A DNA stretch of 64,000 bases from JAEXOD01 sp964652025 (GTDB lineage Bacteria > Bacteroidota > Ignavibacteria > Ignavibacteriales > Melioribacteraceae), in assembly GCA_964652025.1 (NCBI GenBank), contig CAZYZX010000003.1, forward strand, positions 62,001 to 126,000, given 5' to 3'. The number at the start of each line of letters is the position of its first letter. Position 1 is the stretch's first letter. A model generated the notes under the pieces. The model searched no databases, was not told the origin of the DNA, and saw only the letters and a program-made list of their open reading frames with translations. Both the position numbers and the translations under genes were made by a program. Positions 53,571 to 60,921 of this stretch are shown one piece after another.

Positions 53571-54576
53571 GATTTACCTCGATAGCTATTGGAAAACCAA
53601 AAAACAGACCATTGCGCCAAATGTTAAAATTACTAAAATCATCCAATTCTTTATCAGAAATATCGGTATATGTTCCATTTAGTACATCTTTGGAATAAAA
53701 AACAGAACCTTCCGTAAACATTTTAACATTCTTCTTAAATTTAGAATTAAATCCGGGTAGTGTTACCCACCCACCTCTTGTAATTAATTCGTAATAAGAG
53801 TTTTCAAAATTAATTACGCTTAATTCTTTTTCGTTAGGTAAATATAAAGAAAGCAAATAATAAGAATTAGCGCTATTAACTGTTGGCACTTCAAAAGCTT
53901 TAGACTTGTAAGTAAATAATCCTCTACCTATCGATCTATCAGCTCCTAATCCTTCATCACCTAAAAGACTTAAAACAGCTTCAAATTTTTTCTTAACTTC
54001 ATCGTTTTCAAATTCTGCTAAAAAGAATAATCCACTTTCAATATTATTTTTGGGGTCATTATTAAATATAATTTCAGTTGATTCAAACACATTTTGGCTA
54101 GCATCAGAAAATCTATCTAAAGTATTGTGTGCATAAGTGGCTTTGCAAAAGATTGTTATATCTTCTGCAACTGTAATATTTTTACATGCAAACATTTTTT
54201 GGATTACATTAAGATCATTTAAATTTAAAGTTTTACCGTTTAATACTTCTTTAAGCAATCCATATTCTAAATAAGTTATTTTTTTGGCTTTCTTTCTTTC
54301 GCTACTGCTTAGGTCGTTACTTGCACTCAATTTTACATTAAACGGCTTTGGGAAAAACAACATTTCGTTAAGATAAGGAAAAGCCGAACTAAGCTTAAAT
54401 TTATTTTTTAACGTGTTTTCCCCAAATATTTCGTTTTCATCAAAAAGCCAGCCCCAAAGTGAGTGAATCGCACCGTATAGGGTATCCGAATGGATAATAT
54501 ATTCGGTTTCACCCAAATAACTTAATTCCGAAGTTATTTTTAACGGAGAATTAAATTTTAATTTATATAATTGCAT
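53560..54576 (-). CDS. csm4: Csm4, crRNA 5'-handle-binding RAMP protein
   Basis: A RAMP protein of about 338 residues that joins Cas10 to the Csm3 backbone and holds the crRNA 5' handle. The start MQLYKLKFNSPLKI (ATG at 54576) has AGGGG upstream; an earlier in-frame non-ATG start lies inside csm3. Typical features are HSDTLYGAIHSLW near residue 30, the FFPKPFNVKL segment, GLGADRSIGRGLFTY (the glycine-rich RAMP loop, about 210-225), and ITRGGWVTLPG near the end. It sits between csm3 and csm5 in standard order. Confidence 0.93.
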   Translation of the reverse strand: MQLYKLKFNSPLKITSELSYLGETEYIIHSDTLYGAIHSLWGWLFDENEIFGENTLKNKFKLSSAFPYLNEMLFFPKPFNVKLSASNDLSSSERKKAKKITYLEYGLLKEVLNGKTLNLNDLNVIQKMFACKNITVAEDITIFCKATYAHNTLDRFSDASQNVFESTEIIFNNDPKNNIESGLFFLAEFENDEVKKKFEAVLSLLGDEGLGADRSIGRGLFTYKSKAFEVPTVNSANSYYLLSLYLPNEKELSVINFENSYYELITRGGWVTLPGFNSKFKKNVKMFTEGSVFYSKDVLNGTYTDISDKELDDFSNFNIWRNGLFFGFPIAIEVNHGS

Positions 54577-54584
54577 ATCCACCC

Positions 54585-55316
54585 CTATTGTTGGGTTGTT
54601 ATTTCTTGCCAATCGTTTAAATTCTTATAATCTTTTGAGCTTTTTTGGTATAATTTAGTTGTTAATTGCATATTAACTTTACCACTACCTCTAGTACCAG
54701 AACCACCCAAGTAATCATCGTTAAGTAATGCTATCCCTTGTTTAATTAGTTTAATAAACTCTTCTTCGTTATCGCCTTCAAAGATATTAAGGATAAGTTC
54801 AAATTTAAATTTTGCACCTTTTGGCACTCTTTCTAATGGTCTTGGGGTAGCAGCAGCTGTAACTCTATCAACAACAATTTCGGTCTTTATTTCAGTATAA
54901 GGTGCGTCTGTAAATGGACTTTGGAATAATGCCTTTTCACTTTCATCAGTCAAATATGAATCTCTAACTATAAGTCTAGAAGAAATTTTATTTTCTCTTT
55001 CACTAACTTCTGCAGGTAACCCAAAAACTTTAGTAATTGGATGTTCTGGATCTATACATACTCCTTTATCTGTAAATTTAGTCCTGTCGTTGGTAATTCC
55101 ATAATTTTTCTCAAGTAAACTGCGTATTTTACCCTTCAACGAACTACCTGGGATGTATGGTTGATTACTCAAAGTATCTCTAATAATTGGGTTATCAACG
55201 CCACCTATTTCTAAACCTTGCGAGCTACCACCAATGTGCAAACCGGTTAAAGCTTCTATTGTACCTTCTAATTTTATCTTTTTAATTAATTTTAATGTTG
55301 TTTTTGCATTTTCCAT
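54585..55316 (-). CDS. csm3: Csm3, backbone RAMP and target-RNA nuclease
   Basis: A 243-residue RAMP protein that polymerises along the crRNA and cuts bound target RNA. The catalytic aspartate is Asp41 in IGGVDNPIIRD, the counterpart of Asp33 in Streptococcus Csm3. YIPGSSLKGKIRSLLEK, TEIVVDRVTAAATPRPLERV and the glycine-rich loop DDYLGGSGTRGSGKV are all intact. It follows csm2 by 17 bp. All residues needed for target RNA cleavage appear present. Confidence 0.97.
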   Translation of the reverse strand: MENAKTTLKLIKKIKLEGTIEALTGLHIGGSSQGLEIGGVDNPIIRDTLSNQPYIPGSSLKGKIRSLLEKNYGITNDRTKFTDKGVCIDPEHPITKVFGLPAEVSERENKISSRLIVRDSYLTDESEKALFQSPFTDAPYTEIKTEIVVDRVTAAATPRPLERVPKGAKFKFELILNIFEGDNEEEFIKLIKQGIALLNDDYLGGSGTRGSGKVNMQLTTKLYQKSSKDYKNLNDWQEITTQQ

Positions 55317-55333
55317 TTTATAATCTCCTTTGT

Positions 55334-55774
55334 TTATTGTCCACCATGGGCTTTATGATAAGCTAAAATTGATTCTAATACATTTACAAAATTTTCAAAA
55401 TAAATCTTCTTTGTAGGCAAATCTTGTGCAGAAATAACAGAATTTAATCCAACAGTCAATACATCTTTTAATTCATCTGCTATCTGTACATTGGATTTTT
55501 TAGCAACATAAGCAAGTTTTGGAATAAGCAATAAAATAGATTTTTCATCAAATTTATTTTTTACTAGTCCTTCGTTTGTTAAAAAATCGTTAGATGTAAG
55601 TTGTATTCTTTTAACTTCACCAAATACGTTTCTTATTTGATTAGTTTTTAAACCTTTGTTTACTAGTGCCTTAGCAAAACCATCAGACCATTTTATCAAA
55701 TCCGGGTCAACTCCTTTTGTAACCCACTCTTTAATTTTGGTAGTACCTTCAATATTATTATAGTTTACAGCCAT
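55334..55774 (-). CDS. csm2: Csm2, small subunit of the Csm complex
   Basis: A 146-residue, all-helical protein. Its position between cas10 and csm3, its length and segments such as WSDGFAKALVNKGLKTNQIRNVFGEVKRI (in outline) and the LLIPKLAYVAKK helix identify it as the Csm2 small subunit. Csm2 lines the target RNA channel and does not cut RNA. It has a strong ribosome site, AAAGGAG, and starts 18 bp after cas10. Confidence 0.92.
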   Translation of the reverse strand: MAVNYNNIEGTTKIKEWVTKGVDPDLIKWSDGFAKALVNKGLKTNQIRNVFGEVKRIQLTSNDFLTNEGLVKNKFDEKSILLLIPKLAYVAKKSNVQIADELKDVLTVGLNSVISAQDLPTKKIYFENFVNVLESILAYHKAHGGQ

Positions 55775-55792
55775 AACTAATTCTCCTTTTAT

Positions 55793-58486
55793 TTATTTTT
55801 TAGAACGTTTTTCAAATTCAGCCCAGCGGATTGGAACATCGATGTAATCTAAGAAATTCCTTTCTCCGTAGTCGTAATTATTCATTATCATAGAAACCAA
55901 TTTATCTAATTTTTTAACTAGTTCAGGAGATTTTAAGTTACTTTTAATTCTTGCAAATTTGTATGCAGCGCGCCATCTCCACTTACTATAAGAGACAAAA
56001 TCTTTAAACTTTTCCATTTCAATTTCGCCAAGTTTAAGTTTTTTCTCATAAATTTTATAATTGGCTTCATATTCTATATAAATATTTGCTAACTTATTAA
56101 TAATACCACTATTACCAGTTTCCTCAATAATTTCTTTAATAGTTTCTTTTACCTCAAAAGCTCTTCTAAAATCGCTTATTGAATCTGCCAAGTCTCTAAA
56201 TCGTAATGGCTTAGAAATAAAAAATATTGCGTCTTTTTCTGTTTTATCAGCTCTTTGTTCTGAAGGTTTATTTTCATCTTGTAATAAAACAAAGTTTTTA
56301 GCTATAGTTTCATAATCTCCTGCATTTTGTGCAGCTTTATAGATTGGGAATGTTGGGTTATTCATTGCAATACCGCCGCTAATTGTAAGCTTTGGATTTT
56401 TACAAGCAAACTCTCTAAACTCGGTATAAATATCTTTTGCAATGTTTGGAATTACTTCCCAATTGCCAACAATAAAAAGGTCATCTCCACCAGCATAAAC
56501 AATATAAGCTTGCTCCTTATATTCCTCTCTTGCCAATATTTTGTTTATGTAGCCTGTAAAGAACCAATCTAACATAAAGCTTAAATTTGCAATTCTAGAA
56601 ATTGAAGCAGGAGTTTTATCATCTTCACCATTCGGTAGCGGTATCCAGAAACCCTTTATAAAACTATCCCCAAGGTTATCCACATCCATACGTAAAACAG
56701 CTATTTTATGGAATTTCTTTTCATCATCTTCTGTTTTCCCAGCTAATTCTTCTAATGTTTTAACGTATCCATCTTTATCTACGGGGGCAGTATTACCACC
56801 ATATAATTTAAATCCATAATTAGCCCTAAACTTAAATAAATCCGCAGCATTATTTAAGCTTGTATCATTAAGTTTTTCTATTTTACAACTACTTGCTGCT
56901 TTGCTAATTACATTAAGAACTTTTTGATTAAATATTTGGTCTTCGAATATATATTTAATTGTATAAGCTCCAAAATTAAAAACATACTCGTTGTTGCCAC
57001 TTAAATGCAAATCCGGATTATTAACAATGGAAATAATATACTTACAGCTAATAATATCTTTACCTAAGCGGATATAATCTAAATAATTGTTTGGAACTAA
57101 AGTATCCTCAATATTTTCATTCCCCTTATTAAAAGCTTTTTGCAATAAATCTTTTTCGATATCTGTCAAATTTCTATCTATTAAATCTTTAATTTTTGTA
57201 AATTTAGGTTTTTCGGGTTCAAAAAACTTTGGATTTTTTACAAAAGAAACAAATTTATTTTTCTTTTTACGCTCTACATCATTATTTACTTCTTTCCATT
57301 TGTCAGCAATTTCTTTATTCAAAAAGTCGTTAGATGTAAGTTTAATATACCCAAATGTTAAATAAAGCTCGCCATCAAACTTATTAAGTATAAATTCGTT
57401 TACATTTTTTTCAATCTCTTTTAGTTTATCTAAAGCAGTAATAGGAAGTAAGGCATAAAAACCACCACCACTACCATAAATTAAATTGCAATCTGGTAAA
57501 TTTAATTCATGCAATAAATAAGCAGAAACCGCATCAATTAATAATTGCAAGTAAAATGATTTACCTTTTAATGCTTTACTGGCGGCTTTAGTAGTAATTT
57601 TATATATAAATGATTGAATGCCCGTTATATCACCATTTAATAAAATAAAGTTTTGGGCATCTCTATCCATTGCTTTTTGTGGGTCTACTTTGTAAACATC
57701 ATATAAACAAGTAGCAATTGCAGCAGTAGTTCTTAAATGGTCATAAAGTGAAATATCAGGTCTATCGTTTGTAGAAGAAGGAATGCACCATGCATATTTT
57801 TTTAATAATATCAATAACTGGTTTATATACTGCATAGTAGAGCTTGTTAAAGGCTCTAAAAACTTAAATTCTTCTTCAAATTGTTTCCAAAGTTTATCAT
57901 ATTCTTCTGTTTCATCTTTAATATTCCCTATTACATCTACTGGGAAAATTGATTTATCTAAAGATAGAGGAGTAAAATTATAACGAAGATAATTATGCTT
58001 AACATTTTCTGCATTAACATCTTTATTAACAAAAGGGTAATCGTTGTGTAAAAACTCAAAAACTGGAATTAACTTAACTTTTTTAAAGCTATATTTACCC
58101 TCCTCTTCTTCATGTCTCCAATCAGTAGAATCATTTCTATCCATTCCAGATGAGCACCAATCTGCACGTTGAATTAATTTTTGAAGTCCATCGCTTGGGT
58201 TGTGATGATATGAAGCTAGATTATACAAATTATCTGTTCCTAAACCATCAAAATTTGGTAAATACTTTTTAAATCTTTCTAAAAATTCGGCTGTCCAAAG
58301 GGAGTGCTTATGGCTATATCCAGAAGTAGAAAAAGAGGGACAGATATTACTAATATTTCGCTTTGTACTATCTGAAATAATCTGGGAATTTTTATAATTA
58401 ATTTCAGAATCTGCCCTTTGCCAAAATTTACCAATATCGTGTAATAACGAACCTAATATTACCGCACATCTTTGCTTATCTTCCAT
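55793..58486 (-). CDS. csm1: Cas10/Csm1, HD-nuclease and cyclic oligoadenylate synthase
   Basis: The 897-residue large subunit of a type III-A effector. The N-terminal HD domain has His16-Asp17 (LLHDIGKF) and later His94-His95, implying single-stranded DNA cleavage ability. Two Palm domains follow; the second has VLRMDVDNLGDSF (601-608) and the cyclase motif GGDD at 666-669 (VYAGGDDLFIVG). The protein should therefore make cyclic oligoadenylate on binding target RNA and signal to the Csx1-like effector. It is somewhat longer than many Csm1 proteins owing to a charged insert at about 400-470. It leads the operon, with GAGGAG upstream of the ATG. No CRISPR array or adaptation genes are next to it. 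Confidence 0.97.
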   Translation of the reverse strand: MEDKQRCAVILGSLLHDIGKFWQRADSEINYKNSQIISDSTKRNISNICPSFSTSGYSHKHSLWTAEFLERFKKYLPNFDGLGTDNLYNLASYHHNPSDGLQKLIQRADWCSSGMDRNDSTDWRHEEEEGKYSFKKVKLIPVFEFLHNDYPFVNKDVNAENVKHNYLRYNFTPLSLDKSIFPVDVIGNIKDETEEYDKLWKQFEEEFKFLEPLTSSTMQYINQLLILLKKYAWCIPSSTNDRPDISLYDHLRTTAAIATCLYDVYKVDPQKAMDRDAQNFILLNGDITGIQSFIYKITTKAASKALKGKSFYLQLLIDAVSAYLLHELNLPDCNLIYGSGGGFYALLPITALDKLKEIEKNVNEFILNKFDGELYLTFGYIKLTSNDFLNKEIADKWKEVNNDVERKKKNKFVSFVKNPKFFEPEKPKFTKIKDLIDRNLTDIEKDLLQKAFNKGNENIEDTLVPNNYLDYIRLGKDIISCKYIISIVNNPDLHLSGNNEYVFNFGAYTIKYIFEDQIFNQKVLNVISKAASSCKIEKLNDTSLNNAADLFKFRANYGFKLYGGNTAPVDKDGYVKTLEELAGKTEDDEKKFHKIAVLRMDVDNLGDSFIKGFWIPLPNGEDDKTPASISRIANLSFMLDWFFTGYINKILAREEYKEQAYIVYAGGDDLFIVGNWEVIPNIAKDIYTEFREFACKNPKLTISGGIAMNNPTFPIYKAAQNAGDYETIAKNFVLLQDENKPSEQRADKTEKDAIFFISKPLRFRDLADSISDFRRAFEVKETIKEIIEETGNSGIINKLANIYIEYEANYKIYEKKLKLGEIEMEKFKDFVSYSKWRWRAAYKFARIKSNLKSPELVKKLDKLVSMIMNNYDYGERNFLDYIDVPIRWAEFEKRSKK

Positions 58487-58564
58487 TTATGCTCCTCAAT
58501 AATATTTTACTTTCTATTATTTTATATAAAATATTTTTAATTACCACACCATTACTTACAATAC

Positions 58565-58588
58565 TTGGCATATTTATTCCCTTGCCAA
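58565..58588. promoter_or_regulatory. inverted repeat in the cas10 promoter region
   Basis: TTGGCA (58565-58570) and TGCCAA (58583-58588) form a perfect 6-bp dyad with a 12-bp spacer, 79-102 bp upstream of cas10. It may bind a regulator of the csm operon. The two half-sites stand out in an otherwise AT-only stretch. The rest of 58487-58773 shows no repeats or gene. Confidence 0.4.
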
Positions 58589-58773
58589 ATAAAAAGTAAA
58601 TTTAAATTAGTTAATTCTTCACATTAAATCAAGAACAATTTTTTTTATTTACTTAAACAGAGTTAAAATTTTTTCTTTTTTCCAATTTAAAATAAAAAAA
58701 CTTGATTGATTATTTTTTTAAATGTAAATTGTAGTATTATTGGATAAATTACTTAATAAGCAAAGAGAAAAAC

Positions 58774-59124
58774 ATGGACAATTATTTAACTAGCGAAGAA
58801 AGACAATGGGCAATGTTTATTCACATTTCCGCCCTTACAGGTTTTGTTATTCCATTTGGTAATATTATAGGTCCTTTAGTTTTATGGCAGATTAAAAAAG
58901 ACCAATCTCAATTTATCGATTTTCATGGAAAAGAGGCTGTAAATTTTCAAATTAGTATGACAATTTACCTTGTAGTATCTTTTATTTTAATAATTTTATT
59001 AATAGGTATTTTATTGGTTGCTGTTATAGGTATTTTAGAAGTTGTATTTTTAATTATTGCAGCACTAAAAGCTAATGATGGCGTAGTTTATTATTATCCT
59101 TTAACAATAAGATTTTTGCGCTAA
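58774..59124 (+). CDS. DUF4870 (Tic20-like) small membrane protein
   Basis: A 116-residue integral membrane protein with three hydrophobic segments (about 15-33, 53-75 and 76-95). The start TSEERQWAMFIHISALTGFV, then PLVLWQIKKDQSQFIDFHGKEAVNF (in outline) and a final YYPLTIRFL are characteristic of DUF4870/Tic20-like proteins. Their role in bacteria is not established. It diverges from the cas10 operon and overlaps a convergent gene by 4 bp at its end. Confidence 0.88.
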   Translation: MDNYLTSEERQWAMFIHISALTGFVIPFGNIIGPLVLWQIKKDQSQFIDFHGKEAVNFQISMTIYLVVSFILIILLIGILLVAVIGILEVVFLIIAALKANDGVVYYYPLTIRFLR

Positions 59125-59903
59125 TTAATAATCAATTCTACAATAATTGGTAAATGGTCTGAAGCATTGCTTAATACTGTTTTTACAGATATGGGGAATA
59201 TTTTTTGTTTTATCAATGGGTCGTTATAATTATCCCTAACAAAAATATAATCTATTTTAATTTCTGGTTTATCTGTGCTAAAAGTATAAAGTTTATTAAC
59301 AGTACTAACATCTGTAAATAATTCTGAAATGCTTTTAATTGTATTACTATTTGGGGTATCGTTAAAATCACCACATAAAATAATAGGATATTTTGGCAGA
59401 CTGGTTGTTATCTGCTTTAGCTGTTCCATATTAAGCAATCTTTCCGTATCATCCTTTCTATAATCTATATGCGTATTCATAAAAAGCAAAGTATCATTGT
59501 TAATTAAAACTTTAGTAATTAATAACCCGCGTTGCTCGCTATTACGTATCATTTTATAATGATAGTTAGTATCTGCTAAAATTTTAAAACGAGAAAGTAT
59601 TGCGTTACCATACTCGCCCCCTTGATAATTAATATTTTTATAAAAAGAGTAGTACATTCCTGTTAATTTAGATAGCGAGTCTGGAATATTTATTCCTTTT
59701 GTCCTTTCTACACCTTTATCCACTTCTTGCAAAGCAACTAAATCTATATTATTACTTTTAATCAGCTCTGCAATTCTAATTAAGTCTATTTTACCGTCCG
59801 TCCCTTCTGCATGGTGAATATTATAAGACATTACTTTTAAATAAAATTGAGCAAATAAAAAATAAGGTGTTAAAAGTAGAGTAATAAAAATCAATTTTTT
59901 CAT
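59121..59903 (-). CDS. exported endonuclease/exonuclease/phosphatase-family enzyme
   Basis: A 260-residue metal-dependent phosphoesterase of the EEP (DNase I-like) superfamily. A signal peptide (1-18, LLTPYFLFAQ) suggests action outside the cytoplasm. Active-site motifs are MSYNIHHAEG, VALQEVDKG, LCGDFNDTPNS and the final SDHLPIIVE. The substrate may be nucleic acid, sphingomyelin-like lipid or another phosphodiester; short bacterial members with LRLATFNIHHG-like openings are often annotated simply as EEP family. It starts 6 bp after the methyltransferase stop and may be cotranscribed with it. Confidence 0.88.
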   Translation of the reverse strand: MKKLIFITLLLTPYFLFAQFYLKVMSYNIHHAEGTDGKIDLIRIAELIKSNNIDLVALQEVDKGVERTKGINIPDSLSKLTGMYYSFYKNINYQGGEYGNAILSRFKILADTNYHYKMIRNSEQRGLLITKVLINNDTLLFMNTHIDYRKDDTERLLNMEQLKQITTSLPKYPIILCGDFNDTPNSNTIKSISELFTDVSTVNKLYTFSTDKPEIKIDYIFVRDNYNDPLIKQKIFPISVKTVLSNASDHLPIIVELIIN

Positions 59904-59909
59904 AATAAT

Positions 59910-60839
59910 TTATTTTATATTATTAGCATTTCTATCCCAAAAAACGCCATCGTAGTAACCTTGTATTTTACAATCCAAGTTAGCCATTTCAAGTCTTTTT
60001 TCTGCATAAATAGCAAATTTTTTATCCATCTCTATACCAACAAAATTACGGTTTAGTTTTTTAGCAGTAACAGATGTTGTACCGCTACCTAAAAAAGGGT
60101 CTAAAACAACATCACCCGGGTTAGAGGAAGCGAGAATAATTTTTGCCAAAAGTTTTTCTGGCTTTTGTGTTGGGTGCTCTGTATTTTCTGGCATAGACCA
60201 AAATGGCACACTTATATCAGTCCACAAGTTACTGGGGAATGTTAATCTAAACTGTCCATCATCTTCAATTTCCCAGTCTTTTGGTTTCCCTTCATCATTA
60301 CGATATGGAGCAATAACACGCTTTTTAAGTTTAACCGCATCATAATTAAAAACATAATCTTTACCCACAGTAAAAAACCAAATATCCTCGCTGTTACTTT
60401 TCCAATTATATTTGCTGCCTCGTCCTTTTTCTCTTTCCCAAGTTATTCGGTTTTTTACCTTAAAGTATTTGCTTGCCACAAGCTCAATTGCTGTAGATGA
60501 ACGCCAATCCCCACAAATATAAACAGATGCATTTGGTTTTAATACTTTACGCAATTTGCTAAGCCAACTATCCAAGTAATCCATATATTCCTCACGCGTC
60601 ATTTTATCAAATAAAATTTGATTAAATCCGCGTGTTAAATTATAAGGTGGGTCTACAAAAAGTAAGTCTACAAAATTTTCTGGTAAATAATCTAAAACTT
60701 CAAATAAATCCTGATTTATTGTTTTATTAATAATTTCTTCTGGGCTAACTTTTTTATTTAATTTAACTAAGTTTTGTTCATATTTAATAAAATCTTCATC
60801 AGTTAAAACAATAGTTCTGTTATTTTTAGCTTTGGACAT
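59910..60839 (-). CDS. orphan DNA adenine-type methyltransferase
   Basis: A site-specific DNA methyltransferase of about 309 residues. Motif IV is DPPY (63-66, LFVDPPYNLTR), the form usual for N6-adenine enzymes, and the AdoMet motif follows near residue 250 (DVVLDPFLGSGTTSV), giving beta-group order. The string EHPTQKPEKLLAKIILASS between them is a family hallmark. The ATG at 60839 is preferred to a TTG four codons upstream. No endonuclease is seen beside it, so it may act alone in gene control or be a remnant of a restriction system. It diverges from the subtilase gene. Confidence 0.9.
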   Translation of the reverse strand: MSKAKNNRTIVLTDEDFIKYEQNLVKLNKKVSPEEIINKTINQDLFEVLDYLPENFVDLLFVDPPYNLTRGFNQILFDKMTREEYMDYLDSWLSKLRKVLKPNASVYICGDWRSSTAIELVASKYFKVKNRITWEREKGRGSKYNWKSNSEDIWFFTVGKDYVFNYDAVKLKKRVIAPYRNDEGKPKDWEIEDDGQFRLTFPSNLWTDISVPFWSMPENTEHPTQKPEKLLAKIILASSNPGDVVLDPFLGSGTTSVTAKKLNRNFVGIEMDKKFAIYAEKRLEMANLDCKIQGYYDGVFWDRNANNIK

Positions 60840-60921
60840 AAATTTTACCAAAATTTTACATTTTAATGTTGTAAATTATCAAATAATTTTACAAATTGAA
60901 ATAAAAAATAAAGGTATAAAC

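Noticed and set aside
55793..58486. GGDEF-type diguanylate cyclase
   Set aside because: The GGDD motif lies in a Cas10 with an N-terminal HD domain and csm2-csm5 downstream, so it is the oligoadenylate synthase domain.
58487..58773. Possible CRISPR array or leader upstream of cas10
   Set aside because: No direct repeats with regular spacing occur here or in any other gap of the window.
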